Shown: positions 1 through 8,674, counted from the stretch's first letter. The stretch is DNA of 64,000 nt from Mycolicibacterium thermoresistibile (GCF_900187065.1 NZ_LT906483.1:2542001-2606000); one strand, 5' to 3'. Program-made: numbers and translations. The notes: generated by a model from the sequence alone, not told the origin.

Positions 1-164
1 GCCTTCACCCGGTCACCCGGGACGACCGCCGAGGACGGCTTGGCCGGTTTGTCGTTGATCCGCACGTGTCCGGCCCGGCACGCTGCGGCGGCGTCGGGCC
101 GCGTCTTGGCCAGCCGGACCGACCACAACCATCGGTCCACCCGGGTCGACTCCATGGCTCCCAT
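1..164 (-). CDS. RNA-binding S4 domain protein (Hsp15-like), partial
   Basis: Only the first ~54 residues lie in the window; the gene runs off the left edge. The visible part holds an S4 fold signature: an RVDRWLWSVRLAKTR helix, then AAAACRAGHVRIN and the PGDRV turn. This is the alpha-L motif of Hsp15/S4 proteins, which bind structured RNA such as stalled 50S-tRNA complexes or rRNA. Two in-frame ATGs are possible, at 164 and 155; neither has a clear ribosome-binding site, and alignment to the family favours 155. The function is inferred from the fold only. Confidence 0.75.
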   Translation of the reverse strand, partial: MGAMESTRVDRWLWSVRLAKTRPDAAAACRAGHVRINDKPAKPSSAVVPGDRVK

Positions 165-458
165 GATGGAACATCGCCGCGAGATGCGTCACCGGCGGCC
201 GGACTGATCATGGGCCGCAACACGTTCAGCCCGCACCGCGGCGCGTGTGTGCAGCCGCCGCTGTGCGGTCTCACAGGCGAGGGTGAGTCGGTGGTGTTGA
301 TCGTGCCGCCACTGCGGGATTCGGCCGGTTTTCGCGCAGTGGCCGCACATCCGACTGCGTGACCGCACACCCACCTCAGCCAGCGCACAGCCGGCTCAGC
401 CGGTGCACCGTCGGCTGTTCGGCGATGAGTTCCGCGCCCGCACCGGGTCTGTGCCGGC

Positions 459-647
459 GTGATCATCGTTGCGGGACACATCACCGTCGATCCCGGACAG
501 CGAGCGGCGTACCTCGCGGGCCGTGTCAACGTCGTCGAACGGTGGGAATCGCCCCAGGCTCTCGAGGCGTTCCGGGACACGCCCATTGACGGCGAGCAAC
601 CCTCGAACCGTTTCGGACAGGGGCCTGAGGTAACACTGTGGCCATGA
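459..647 (+). pseudogene. antibiotic-biosynthesis-monooxygenase-like ORF with central deletion
   Basis: This GTG-start ORF of 62 codons begins like an ABM-domain protein (MIIVAGHITVDPGQRAAYLAG). It then jumps straight to the motif found late in that domain (VNVVERWESPQALEAFR). ABM proteins are normally ~95-110 residues, and the 35-40 residues between these motifs, which form the central beta strands, are missing, so a ferredoxin-like barrel is unlikely to form. The frame is intact across the join. The stop overlaps the ATG of the next gene (ATGA at 644-647), so it may still act as a translated leader for it. Recognition is from memory of the family. Confidence 0.55.
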
Positions 648-2224
648 GTTCCCTGTTCCGTACCGCCGCGGCCACCGCGGCATCGGCCCTGGCCGCTGTG
701 GCAGTCCATGACGTGTTCCAACGCCGGCGCGCGATCCTGCGCAACTTCCCGGTGATCGGGCACGCCCGCTATCTGCTCGAGTCCATCGGACCCGAACTGC
801 GGCAGTACATCGTCGCCGGCGACGACGAGGAGCGCCCGTTCACCCGGGATCAGCGCCGTTGGGTGTACGCCTCGGCGAAACAGGAGAACAACTACTTCAG
901 CTTCGGCACCGACAACGACATCGAGTACACCTCCGGCTACCCGGTGATCCGGCACCGCACCTTCGGCCGCTCGATCCCGGCGTCCGCACCGCGGGCAGCG
1001 CTGGACGTCGAACTGCCGGCGGCGAAGGTGATCGGCGCCGCCCGCAACCGCGCCCAGGCGTTCCGGCCCCAGTCGGTGGTCAACATCGGCGCGATGAGCT
1101 TCGGGTCGCTGTCCGGCAAGGCCATCGAGGCGCTCAACCGGGGCGCGGCGCTGGCCGGTTGTCTGCACAACACCGGTGAGGGCGGCATCTCCCGGTACCA
1201 CCGACACGGCGGTGAACTCATCTTCCAGATCGGCACCGCCTACTTCGGCTGTCGTGACGCCGAGGGCCGGTTCGACCTCGCCCGGCTCAAGGATCTGGTG
1301 GCCGGCGCACCGGTCCGGGCGTTGGAGATCAAACTGAGCCAGGGCGCCAAACCGACGCTGGGCGGGGTGCTGCCGGCCGCCAAGGTGTCGGCGGAGATCG
1401 CCGCGACGCGTGGCATCCCCGAGGGCCGCGACTGCGTCAGCCCGTCGCGGCACGCCGAGTTCACCGACGCCGACAGCATGCTCGACTGGGTGGAGATGCT
1501 GGCCGCCGAGACCGGGCTGCCGGTGGGGATCAAGTCGGCGGTGGGCGATCTCGACTTCTGGGAGCAGCTCACCGATCTCATGCGCGACACCGGTCGCGGG
1601 GTCGACTTCGTGAGCATCGACGGTGGCGAGGGCGGCACCGGCGCGGCGCCGCTGATCTTCACCGACACCGTGTCGCTGCCCTTCCAACTCGGTTTCGCCG
1701 AGGTGTACCGGATCTTCGCCGAACGCGGTCTGCACGAGCAGGTCACGTTCATCGGCAGCGGCAAACTCGGCCTGCCCGACAACGCGGTGGTCGCGTTCGC
1801 GCTGGGCTGCGACATGGTCTACGCCGCGCGGGAATCGATGCTGGCGCTCGGCTGCATCCAGGCCAAGAAATGTCACACCGACACCTGTCCTACCGGGGTG
1901 GCCACCCAGAACGCCTGGCTGACCCGCGGGTTGGTGCCCGACGACAAGGCTCCGCGGGTCGCCAACTACATCAGGACGCTGCGGCGCGATCTGGTCAAGG
2001 TCGCCGAGGCGTGCGGGGTGGAACACCCCGGGCTGATCAGCGGCGATCTGATCGACATCCTCGACGGGCATACCAGCGCGAGATCGCTGTACGAGGTGTA
2101 CGGGTACCAGCCGGGCATGGGTCTGCCGTCGGCCGAGGACCGCGCCGAGATCCTGCGGCTGATGGCGGACCGCGCCACACGGGGTGGGTCGGCCCCGCCG
2201 TCGCATTCCGCGCCGGCCCGGTGA
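644..2224 (+). CDS. FMN-binding glutamate synthase-like protein
   Basis: The protein has 526 residues from ATG 644, which overlaps the upstream stop; GTG 638 is an alternative. After a short hydrophobic N-terminal segment comes the FMN/2-oxoglutarate TIM barrel of the GltB central domain: VVNIGAMSFGSLS, IKLSQGAKPTLGG, a VSIDGGEGGTGAAP phosphate loop, and KKCHTDTCPTGVATQ, whose cysteines are the usual Fe-S ligands. The glutaminase and GltD parts are absent, as in the stand-alone family. Such proteins are annotated as glutamate synthase-related, but the true substrate and electron donor are unknown. The membrane-like N terminus suggests attachment to the cytoplasmic membrane. Confidence 0.85.
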   Translation: MSSLFRTAAATAASALAAVAVHDVFQRRRAILRNFPVIGHARYLLESIGPELRQYIVAGDDEERPFTRDQRRWVYASAKQENNYFSFGTDNDIEYTSGYPVIRHRTFGRSIPASAPRAALDVELPAAKVIGAARNRAQAFRPQSVVNIGAMSFGSLSGKAIEALNRGAALAGCLHNTGEGGISRYHRHGGELIFQIGTAYFGCRDAEGRFDLARLKDLVAGAPVRALEIKLSQGAKPTLGGVLPAAKVSAEIAATRGIPEGRDCVSPSRHAEFTDADSMLDWVEMLAAETGLPVGIKSAVGDLDFWEQLTDLMRDTGRGVDFVSIDGGEGGTGAAPLIFTDTVSLPFQLGFAEVYRIFAERGLHEQVTFIGSGKLGLPDNAVVAFALGCDMVYAARESMLALGCIQAKKCHTDTCPTGVATQNAWLTRGLVPDDKAPRVANYIRTLRRDLVKVAEACGVEHPGLISGDLIDILDGHTSARSLYEVYGYQPGMGLPSAEDRAEILRLMADRATRGGSAPPSHSAPAR

Positions 2225-2263
2225 GGCGTCAGGCAGGCGCGGCTGCCCGCAGATGTCGTGGCG

Positions 2264-3790
2264 TCACGCCGTCTTGCGGTGCAACCGACCGCCGATCCGC
2301 AGCCAGCGCACCTGTCCGGTGTCGTCGCGGACGAAGTCGGCGCGGCTGGGCAGCGGTTCGCCGTCGCGGTCCAGTTGCAGCACGTAGTCGTCCCGGTAGA
2401 ACGCCAGATACGCGGGGGTGCCGGGCGGCGGGTCGGTGACGGGAGCACCGTCGTCGGAGAGCATCTGGTAGCGCAATCGGCCACGGTCGGCGGTGAGGAC
2501 GGTGTCGGTGGCGTCCACCGAGCCGTCGACGCCGGTCTCGTAGGCGTGGTAACGCCCCTCGTAGTCGGCCAGTTCGGCGGGGGAGAGGTCGCGGACGGGC
2601 GCCGGCAGATTGTGCAGCCCGGCGAAATGGTCCAGCGCCCAGTCGGTGTACATCAGGTCCGCGACCAGCATCGCCCCGCCGTCGGAGTTGGTCAGCACCG
2701 TCATCGCGAAGTCCCGGTCCGGCACCAGGTAGAAACCCGAATGCTGACCGGACCAGGCCCCGCCGTGCTGGACGATGTGCACACCCTCGGCGCTGGGCCG
2801 CAGATGCCAGGTGACTCCCATCCCGTCGATCTCGACAGCCAGGGTTCCGCCCGGCCCCGGATCCGACCGCATCGCGGTCAGGGATTCCTCGCTCAGCAGG
2901 CCGAGATCCGGCAGTCCGCCGCCGTCGCCGAGATGGAAACGGGCGTAGCGCAACTGGTCGCGGGCGGTGGAGATCAGCCCGCCGGTCGGGTTGAGGCAGC
3001 GAGGCATGTACCAGGCGGACCGGTCGAACCTCGGAGCGCCGTCCGCCATGGTGTGCGGTTCGGCCACCGGCGGGCCTTCGAGGTTGTCGACGCTGAAACC
3101 GGTGTGCTGCAGGCCCAGCGGCTCCAACAGTTCGGTGCGGACCACACGTTCGTAGCCGGTTCCGGTCACCGCCTCGATGATGCGGCCGGCCAGGGCGATG
3201 GCCGCGTTGTTGTAGGCGAACGTGGTGCCGAGCGGCGTCTGCTGCGGCAGTGTGGCAATCGCCGCAACGTATTTCGCCAGTGCGTCCTCGCCGGAACCGG
3301 TGTCGACGAAGTAGTCGCCGTGCCAGCCCGGCGTGTGGTTGAGCAACTGCCGCACGGTGACCCGCTCGGCGACCGTCGGGTCCGCGGTGGTGAAGTCGGG
3401 CAGATACGTGCGCACCCGTTCATCCAGGTCGATCCGGCCGGCCTCGACCAGCCGCATCACCGTGGTTCCGGTGAACGTCTTGGTGGTCGAGCCGATGCGG
3501 AACAGGGTGTCGGGGGTGACCGGTTCGGGATCGTCGACGTTGGTGACCCCGAAACCGCGGAGGTGTTCCACACCGTCGTGCCACACGCCCACCGCCACAC
3601 CGGGCACCCCGTGGCGGTCCATGAGGTCCTGGATCTTGGCGTCGAGTTCGGCGAACAACCGGTCGCCCGAATCGGAGTCCTCGCGACGTCCGCATCCGGT
3701 GGTGGCGCCGGACACCGCACCGGCCAGCAGCGCACCCGCCACCACACCCCCGGTGGCGCGGAGCATCGACCGCCGGGACAGCCGCATCAC
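2264..3790 (-). CDS. exported serine hydrolase (class C beta-lactamase/DD-peptidase fold)
   Basis: The protein has 508 residues. The N terminus has a Tat-like twin arginine (SRRSMLRATGG), a hydrophobic stretch and a Cys at 33 that could be lipidated, though the lipobox is weak. The penicillin-binding fold shows S101-T-T-K104, Y193-N-N195 and the H342-G-G motif, all three catalytic elements. A C-terminal ~120-residue beta-rich extension resembles the lipocalin-like domain common in this family. The likely role is hydrolysis of peptides or esters in the cell envelope; the substrate is unknown. It converges on the glutamate synthase-like gene. The start is GTG 3790 or ATG 3787. Confidence 0.85.
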   Translation of the reverse strand: MMRLSRRSMLRATGGVVAGALLAGAVSGATTGCGRREDSDSGDRLFAELDAKIQDLMDRHGVPGVAVGVWHDGVEHLRGFGVTNVDDPEPVTPDTLFRIGSTTKTFTGTTVMRLVEAGRIDLDERVRTYLPDFTTADPTVAERVTVRQLLNHTPGWHGDYFVDTGSGEDALAKYVAAIATLPQQTPLGTTFAYNNAAIALAGRIIEAVTGTGYERVVRTELLEPLGLQHTGFSVDNLEGPPVAEPHTMADGAPRFDRSAWYMPRCLNPTGGLISTARDQLRYARFHLGDGGGLPDLGLLSEESLTAMRSDPGPGGTLAVEIDGMGVTWHLRPSAEGVHIVQHGGAWSGQHSGFYLVPDRDFAMTVLTNSDGGAMLVADLMYTDWALDHFAGLHNLPAPVRDLSPAELADYEGRYHAYETGVDGSVDATDTVLTADRGRLRYQMLSDDGAPVTDPPPGTPAYLAFYRDDYVLQLDRDGEPLPSRADFVRDDTGQVRWLRIGGRLHRKTA

Positions 3791-3977
3791 CGGGCCGCCC
3801 CTGTGGTGGGGTACGTGTTGGACGCGCTAATCATGTTGCACCGCCTCGGATCTGCGCATATTGACTTCGCCGTCGATAATTGCCACATCATAGCAACGGA
3901 CGTGCTCGCCGACAGTGCATCTCGCCCGACTACGCGTGAATGTCTTGCGACAAGTGGCCTGTGCGACACTGGCGGCC

Positions 3978-4442
3978 ATGGCGGATCTCCAGATGTCAGA
4001 GTCGATTTTCATCGCAGCGTCGCCCGAGCAGGTGTACGCGCTGGTCTCCGATGTGACCAGAACCGGCGAGTGGAGCCCGATCTGCAAGGCGTGCTGGTGG
4101 GACGAGGGCGACGGACCGGAGGTCGGCGCTTGGTTCACCGGCCGCAACGAGACCCCCGAACGCACCTGGGAGACCCGCAGCCAGGTGGTCGCCGCGACCC
4201 CGGGCCGGTCCTTCGCCTGGCAGGTCAACGGCGACTTGGTGTATTGGGCCTACACCATGGAACCGCGGGACGGCGGCACCCTGCTGACCGAGTCCTGGAA
4301 GGTGCTGCCCGCGGGCATCGCCGCCTTCCGGGAGCGCTTCGGGGAGCAGGCCGAAGCCGAGTTGGAGGCCCGGCGGCTGGCGGCCGAGACGGGTATTCCG
4401 GCGACGCTCGCCGCGATCAAGGCGATCGCCGAGGCGTCCTGA
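3978..4442 (+). CDS. SRPBCC (START-like) family protein
   Basis: The protein has 154 residues. It starts at ATG 3978 (MADLQMSES), since a longer version would add an implausible Arg-rich leader. The pattern IFIAASPEQVYALVSDVTRTGEWSP, followed by strand-rich segments and a C-terminal amphipathic helix, is typical of polyketide-cyclase/SRPBCC proteins, which enclose hydrophobic ligands. No catalytic residues can be assigned. It is transcribed away from the serine hydrolase, with 187 bases between them, and is probably a single gene because the next gene converges on it. Confidence 0.8.
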   Translation: MADLQMSESIFIAASPEQVYALVSDVTRTGEWSPICKACWWDEGDGPEVGAWFTGRNETPERTWETRSQVVAATPGRSFAWQVNGDLVYWAYTMEPRDGGTLLTESWKVLPAGIAAFRERFGEQAEAELEARRLAAETGIPATLAAIKAIAEAS

Positions 4443-4461
4443 CCGCCAGACCGGCCGGTCC

Positions 4462-4476
4462 TCTCACTCCGTGAGA
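4462..4476. terminator. short hairpin between convergent genes
   Basis: TCTCAC-TCC-GTGAGA forms a perfect 6-bp stem in the 36-base gap between two convergent stop codons. There is no U tract, as is usual in mycobacteria. It is a candidate bidirectional terminator. Confidence 0.4.
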
Positions 4477-4478
4477 TC

Positions 4479-5120
4479 TCAGTCTGTGGCGTCGAGGATC
4501 GAGATCGCGAAGATCAGCGAGTCGCCCGGCTGGATGCCGGCGGCGGGCTGACCGTCGGGGTAGCCGTCCTCCGGCGTCATCGCCACCGCGACGGTCGATC
4601 CGACGGTCTGGCCGGCGATGGCCTTCTGGAACCCGGTGATCACCCCGTCGAGCGGGAAGTTCACCGGGGTGCCCCGTTCGAAGCTGGTGTCGAACACCGT
4701 GCCGTCCCGGCCGTTGACGCCCAGGTAGCACACCAGCACGTCGGCGGTGTCCGCGACGACCGGCCCGTCGCCGTCCTGCAGCACCTCGACCCGGGTCTCG
4801 GAGACGCTGAACGGTCCCTCGACGGTGACCAGCGGAGCAGCCTCATCGGTGGGTCCGGTGACCGCGATGCTGCCGGTGTCACCGGTGAACGTCCAGTCCG
4901 GTGCGACGTCCTCGCCCGGTGCGGCGGTGGGGCAGCTCTGTGCGACGGCGGTGCCGGTGGGTGACGTCGTCATGGTCGACGTGGTGGTGTCCGATGTCGT
5001 GGTGGCCGACGTCGAGTCGCTGTCGGAACCGCACGCGCTGAGCGTCAGGGCCAGCGCCGCGGCGCCGGCGACGATCGCGCCGGGAATCGCGAGGGGAGAA
5101 GACACACGAGATGAGTTCAC
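4479..5120 (-). CDS. FKBP-type peptidyl-prolyl isomerase lipoprotein
   Basis: The protein has 213 residues from GTG 5120. It carries a hydrophobic signal ending in LTLSAC, a lipobox that predicts a lipid-anchored exported protein. A Thr/Ser-rich linker follows. The C-terminal half is an FKBP domain: DVLVCYLGVNGRDGTVFDTSF, PVNFPLDGVITGFQKAI, then TPEDGYPD and GDSLIFAISIL. The expected role is peptidyl-prolyl isomerase/chaperone activity outside the cytoplasmic membrane. It is divergent from bioY, with a 124-base shared intergenic region. Confidence 0.88.
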   Translation of the reverse strand: MNSSRVSSPLAIPGAIVAGAAALALTLSACGSDSDSTSATTTSDTTTSTMTTSPTGTAVAQSCPTAAPGEDVAPDWTFTGDTGSIAVTGPTDEAAPLVTVEGPFSVSETRVEVLQDGDGPVVADTADVLVCYLGVNGRDGTVFDTSFERGTPVNFPLDGVITGFQKAIAGQTVGSTVAVAMTPEDGYPDGQPAAGIQPGDSLIFAISILDATD

Positions 5121-5231
5121 GGTCAGCCACGCTACCGCCGTGTCGAACCCCGGTGCCGCCAGCCCCATCAGCCGGGTGGAACAGCACCGTCGCTTGACTC
5201 CGCCCGCTTCGGGCAGGCGGTGGGCACCGGC

Positions 5232-5237
5232 GATAAT
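5232..5237 (+). promoter_or_regulatory. -10 element for leaderless bioY transcript
   Basis: GATAAT, preceded by CG, ends 7 bases before the bioY ATG at 5245. This is the spacing seen for leaderless mycobacterial mRNAs. No good -35 is visible and no BioQ-type palindrome was recognised. Confidence 0.4.
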
Positions 5238-5244
5238 CGTTCGG

Positions 5245-5895
5245 ATGGACGTTCGGTTGGACAGCGTGGGTAGTGACGCCGCACGCGCCGGGGCGATGGC
5301 GCAGGTGCGGCGCCGGTTCGCCCTCACTCCCGGCGAACTGGCCCAGGCTGCGGTGTTCGCGGCGCTGATCGCGGCGCTGGGGCTGCCGGGCACGATCACG
5401 CTGGGCGCCAGCGGGGTGCCGATCACTTTCCAGACGCTCGGGGTGATGCTGGCCGGGTCGATCCTGGGGCCGCGCAAGGGTGTGCTGGCGGTCGGGCTGT
5501 TCACCGTCCTGGCGATCGCCGGGCTGCCCATTCTCGCCGGTGCGCGCACCGGGCTGGTGTCGTTGGCGTCGCCGACAGCCGGGTTCTTCGTCGGTTGGCT
5601 GCCCGCGGTGTTCGTGATCGGGGCGCTGACCGCGCTGATGATGCCGCGCTACCGGGTGGGCTGGGGCATCGCGATCAACATTCTCGGCGGCATGGCGGTG
5701 ATCTATTGCTTCGGCGCCGCCGGGCTGTTGATCCGGACCGATCTGTCCTGGTGGGCGGCGGTGACCAGCAGCGGCATCTACGTCCCCGGTGACCTGGCCA
5801 AAGCGGTCATCGCCGGTGTTGTCGCCGCGCAGGTGCACCGCACCCGGCCGGGACTCGTCGCACCGTGGCGGCGGCGCCGCTCGTTCGATGGTTGA
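5245..5895 (+). CDS. bioY: biotin ECF transporter substrate-binding S component BioY
   Basis: The protein has 216 residues with about six hydrophobic segments. It shows BioY hallmarks: GTITLGASGVPITFQTLGVMLAGSILGPRKG, then ASPTAGFFVGWLPA, and a C-terminal GIYVPGDLAKAVIA. BioY binds biotin in the membrane and docks on the ATPase/EcfT pair encoded next door. The three genes overlap (8 bases, then 4 bases), so they are a single translation-coupled operon and form a dedicated biotin importer. The longer upstream reading frame is not used, because ATG 5245 fits the family start and the leaderless promoter. Confidence 0.95.
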   Translation: MDVRLDSVGSDAARAGAMAQVRRRFALTPGELAQAAVFAALIAALGLPGTITLGASGVPITFQTLGVMLAGSILGPRKGVLAVGLFTVLAIAGLPILAGARTGLVSLASPTAGFFVGWLPAVFVIGALTALMMPRYRVGWGIAINILGGMAVIYCFGAAGLLIRTDLSWWAAVTSSGIYVPGDLAKAVIAGVVAAQVHRTRPGLVAPWRRRRSFDG

Positions 5896-6586
5896 CCAAC
5901 AGCCGGACTCGGTTGTCTTCGAGGACGTTTCGCACTCCTACGGCGACCGGAAGGTGCTCTGCGACGTGTCGCTGGTGCTCACCGAGCGCCGGATCGGCAT
6001 CGTCGGCGCCAACGGCAGCGGGAAGTCGACGTTCGCGCGGATGATCAACGGTCTGGTGCTGCCCGACCGGGGAACGGTGCGGGTCTGTGGGCTCGACACC
6101 CGCCGGCACACCCGCCGGGTCCGCCGCCTGGCGGGGTTCGTGTTCACCGACCCCGACCGGCAGATTCTGATGCCGACGGTCGCCGAGGACATCGAACTGT
6201 CGCTGTCACGGCACCGGCTGACCACCGACGAGCGGCGGGATCGGGTCCACGAGGTGTTGGGCAGGTTCGGGTTGGCCGGTCACGCCGACCATCCCGCCCA
6301 TCTGCTCTCCGGTGGGCAGAAGCAGCTGCTCGCGTTGGCGTCGGTGCTGGTCACCGAACCGCGCATCGTGGTGGCCGACGAGCCGACGACGCTGCTCGAC
6401 CTGCGTAACACCCGGATGATCCGGGATGCGTTCGCCGCCCTGGACCATCAACTCGTCGTCGTGTCTCACGATCTGACGCTGCTCGACGACTTCGACCGGG
6501 TGATAGTGTTCGACGAGGGCAGGGTGGTCGCCGACGACGCACCCGCCGCGGCGATCGACGCCTATGAGCGGATGATGCTGCGATGA
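5888..6586 (+). CDS. bioM: biotin ECF transporter ATPase
   Basis: The protein has 232 residues and starts at ATG 5888, inside the end of bioY (ATGGTTGA overlap). It is an ABC ATPase with Walker A GANGSGKST, Q-loop region TDPDRQI, signature LSGGQKQLL, Walker B IVVADEPTTLLD and switch His in VVSHD. It belongs to the CbiO/EcfA class and energises BioY through the EcfT-type subunit. Only one ATPase gene is present, so a homodimer is expected, as in BioMNY systems. Confidence 0.93.
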   Translation: MVDQQPDSVVFEDVSHSYGDRKVLCDVSLVLTERRIGIVGANGSGKSTFARMINGLVLPDRGTVRVCGLDTRRHTRRVRRLAGFVFTDPDRQILMPTVAEDIELSLSRHRLTTDERRDRVHEVLGRFGLAGHADHPAHLLSGGQKQLLALASVLVTEPRIVVADEPTTLLDLRNTRMIRDAFAALDHQLVVVSHDLTLLDDFDRVIVFDEGRVVADDAPAAAIDAYERMMLR

Positions 6587-7185
6587 GCACGTTCGGGCAG
6601 TACCAGCCCGGCTCGTCCCCGCTGCATCGGCTGCCGGCCGGGGTGAAACTGGTCGCGCTCGCCGTGTCGATCGCCCTGATGGCGGTGTGGGTGCAGACCC
6701 CGGCGGATCTCGCGGTGGCCGCGCTGGGCGTCGCGGCGCTGGTGGCGGCCGCCGGTCTGCGGCCCCGGGCCCTCACCGCACAGCTGCGGCCGGTGCTGTG
6801 GGTGGTGGCGGTCATCTTCGGCTTTCAACTGCTGTTCACCGACTGGCGGCGCGCTCTGGTGGTGTGCGGCATCCTGCTGTTGTCCGTCGTGCTGGCCGCC
6901 GTCGTCACCGTCACCACCCGGGTGACCGCCATGCTGGCGGCGTTGACGGCGCTGATGAGGCCGCTCGGGCGGGTGGGTTTTCCGGTCGATCAACTCGCCC
7001 TGGCGTTGGCGCTGACCCTGCGCACGATCCCGTTGATGATCGACACCGTGCGGCAGGTCGAGGAGGCCCGCCGGGCGCGGGGTCTGCGGTTCTCGCCCCG
7101 CATCGTGCTGGCGCCGGTGATCACGGCGGCCCTCGACACCGCGGACGGTTTCGCCGAGGCGCTCACCGCACGGGGATTGGACTGA
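6583..7185 (+). CDS. bioN: energy-coupling factor transmembrane protein (EcfT/BioN)
   Basis: The protein has 200 residues; the start overlaps the bioM stop (ATGA). It has four to five hydrophobic segments and two Ala-Arg-Gly coupling motifs characteristic of the EcfT/CbiQ family (EARRARGLRFSP and ALTARGLD). These helices contact the ATPase dimer. With bioY and bioM it completes a biotin-specific ECF importer in the cytoplasmic membrane. Its stop lies 20 bases before the convergent lipoprotein gene. Confidence 0.92.
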   Translation: MSTFGQYQPGSSPLHRLPAGVKLVALAVSIALMAVWVQTPADLAVAALGVAALVAAAGLRPRALTAQLRPVLWVVAVIFGFQLLFTDWRRALVVCGILLLSVVLAAVVTVTTRVTAMLAALTALMRPLGRVGFPVDQLALALALTLRTIPLMIDTVRQVEEARRARGLRFSPRIVLAPVITAALDTADGFAEALTARGLD

Positions 7186-7204
7186 CCCGAGCCCCGGTCA
7201 CCTC

Positions 7205-7897
7205 TCACCACACCGCGTCGACGTTCTCGCCGATCTGCTGGGCGATCCGCACCGCCGAGTCGCCCGGATCGGCGCTGCACGTGTTGACGTCGCCGATGAT
7301 GTTGTTGCGCAGGACCAGCGCACGCCCGCATCCCCAACCGGGATGTCCGGCGTCACGTTGGACCGTGATGGCTTTCAGGATGTCGCCGTCCCTGGTGAGC
7401 TCGGCGACGTACCACTTGGTGCCGCTCTGGGTGTGGCGGTACTCGTGGCAGGCCGGCCACTGCTCGGCGGACGCCTCGAAGAACGCGCGCGCCGTCTCGG
7501 CCAGCGGGAACAACACCACGGCCTGTTTGGCGTAGTGGGTGAAGTTGTCGCCGTTGTTGAGGCTGTGATCGCGGGCCGCCCGGTATCCGCTGTCGGCGTA
7601 GACGTCGGCCTCACCTGCGCCGTCGAGGGCGAGGCACTCCGGCGGCGCCATCGTGTTGCTGTGATCGCTCAGCGAGGTCTGACTGGAGATGATCGCCATG
7701 TCGGTGGTGCCCATCGCGGCGTTGACCTGCTCGGGGCTGAGCAGCAGCCCGGGCAGTTCACGCTCGACCAGTGGCCGTGGAATCAGGGTTTTCGTCGTGC
7801 TCGGCGCGGTCGTCGACTCGGCGTGACCTGTGCTTCCACAGCCCGCGACGAGAACACCCATGACTGCGACGGCAACGGCTGCCAAAGACTGCCGCAT
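7205..7897 (-). CDS. lipoprotein with PknH-type extracellular sensor domain
   Basis: The protein has 230 residues. It starts at ATG 7897, behind the strong site GGGGAGGGACGT. The signal sequence ends in GVLVAGC (lipobox). The rest resembles the mycobacterial PknH_C-like sensor domain: PGLLLSPEQVNAAMG, a conserved Cys in MAPPECLALDG, a Cys in QWPACHEYR, and WGCGRAL and NTCS toward the end, consistent with two disulfides. No kinase domain is attached. It is probably an envelope ligand-binding lipoprotein, and the ligand is unknown. Confidence 0.8.
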   Translation of the reverse strand: MRQSLAAVAVAVMGVLVAGCGSTGHAESTTAPSTTKTLIPRPLVERELPGLLLSPEQVNAAMGTTDMAIISSQTSLSDHSNTMAPPECLALDGAGEADVYADSGYRAARDHSLNNGDNFTHYAKQAVVLFPLAETARAFFEASAEQWPACHEYRHTQSGTKWYVAELTRDGDILKAITVQRDAGHPGWGCGRALVLRNNIIGDVNTCSADPGDSAVRIAQQIGENVDAVW

Positions 7898-8049
7898 ACG
7901 TCCCTCCCCAGTCCAGTCCGTGTGCGCCCGGCAGGTCCCCTCGAATGGGCGCACAACCTGAATTGTGCTTCAGAATTTCCGGCCCGGAAAGGAGAGGGGG
8001 GGGTCATTTCGTCATAACAATGGCGGTCCTTCTTGATGACGATTTTCGT

Positions 8050-8628
8050 TCACTCGTGCAGATGCAGCCGTTCTCCGTGCGGACCGAGAATCATGATCGC
8101 CTCCACCGGGCCGTCGACCGCGCCGAACCAGTGCGGCGTCCAGGTCGAGAACTCCACGGCCTCACCGGGTTTGATGACGAAGTCGCGGGAGTCCAGGATG
8201 AGCCGCATGTGCCCGGAGAGCACGTAGACCCAATCGTGGCCCTCGTGCACCGGCAGTCCGGCCGGGGGAGTGCGGCGGCGCGCGCTGATCCGGATCTTGA
8301 ACGCGTGCAAACCGCCGGCCGGGCCCTGCCGGGTGAGCGGCCAGTAGGTGACGCCGTGGCTGGTGTGGGCGCTGCCGCGGACCCGCGGATCCTCGGTGTC
8401 CGGCGCGCGCAGCAGGTCATCGGTGCTGACCGACAGGGCTGCGGCGAGGCGGGGCAGGTGATCGATGGCGAGCCTGCGCTTGCCGGACTCGAGCCGGCTC
8501 AACGTGGACACGTCGATCTGGGCGCGGGTGGCGACGTCCTCGAGGGTCAATCCGCGCTGTTTGCGCAGTTCCCGCAGGCGTTGCCGGATCCGGTCCTCGA
8601 TCCGGCCCTCCCGCTGATTTGCCTCCAT
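8050..8628 (-). CDS. XRE-family regulator with C-terminal cupin
   Basis: The protein has 192 residues. The N-terminal helix-turn-helix (residues ~12-70: LRELRKQRGLTLEDVATRAQ, then STLSRLESGKRRL) is followed by a double-stranded beta-helix cupin domain (LPVHEGHDWVYVLSGHMRLIL, then KPGEAVEFSTWTPHW). This architecture is typical of ligand-sensing repressors that often control a neighbouring catabolic or detoxification gene. The ATG (8628) is back to back with the divergent methyltransferase region and lies within a perfect inverted repeat, which suggests autoregulation. The effector is unknown. Confidence 0.9.
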   Translation of the reverse strand: MEANQREGRIEDRIRQRLRELRKQRGLTLEDVATRAQIDVSTLSRLESGKRRLAIDHLPRLAAALSVSTDDLLRAPDTEDPRVRGSAHTSHGVTYWPLTRQGPAGGLHAFKIRISARRRTPPAGLPVHEGHDWVYVLSGHMRLILDSRDFVIKPGEAVEFSTWTPHWFGAVDGPVEAIMILGPHGERLHLHE

Positions 8629-8635
8629 GGCAAAT
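8617..8635. promoter_or_regulatory. perfect inverted repeat over the regulator start codon
   Basis: ATTTGCC-TCCAT-GGCAAAT is a 7-bp perfect repeat whose 5-base centre contains the regulator's start codon. It lies 40 bases upstream of the methyltransferase start. It is a candidate operator for the XRE-cupin protein; binding is inferred from position and symmetry. Confidence 0.5.
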
Positions 8636-8674
8636 AAGCTTGGCATCCTGCGGGTCGGTGGGCAAGCTGGGCGC

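Noticed and set aside
5..2206. 733-codon open frame on the minus strand
   Set aside because: It is antisense to the glutamate synthase-like gene and extends through the S4 gene in another frame; Arg/Gly/His-rich with no motifs, a GC-bias shadow.
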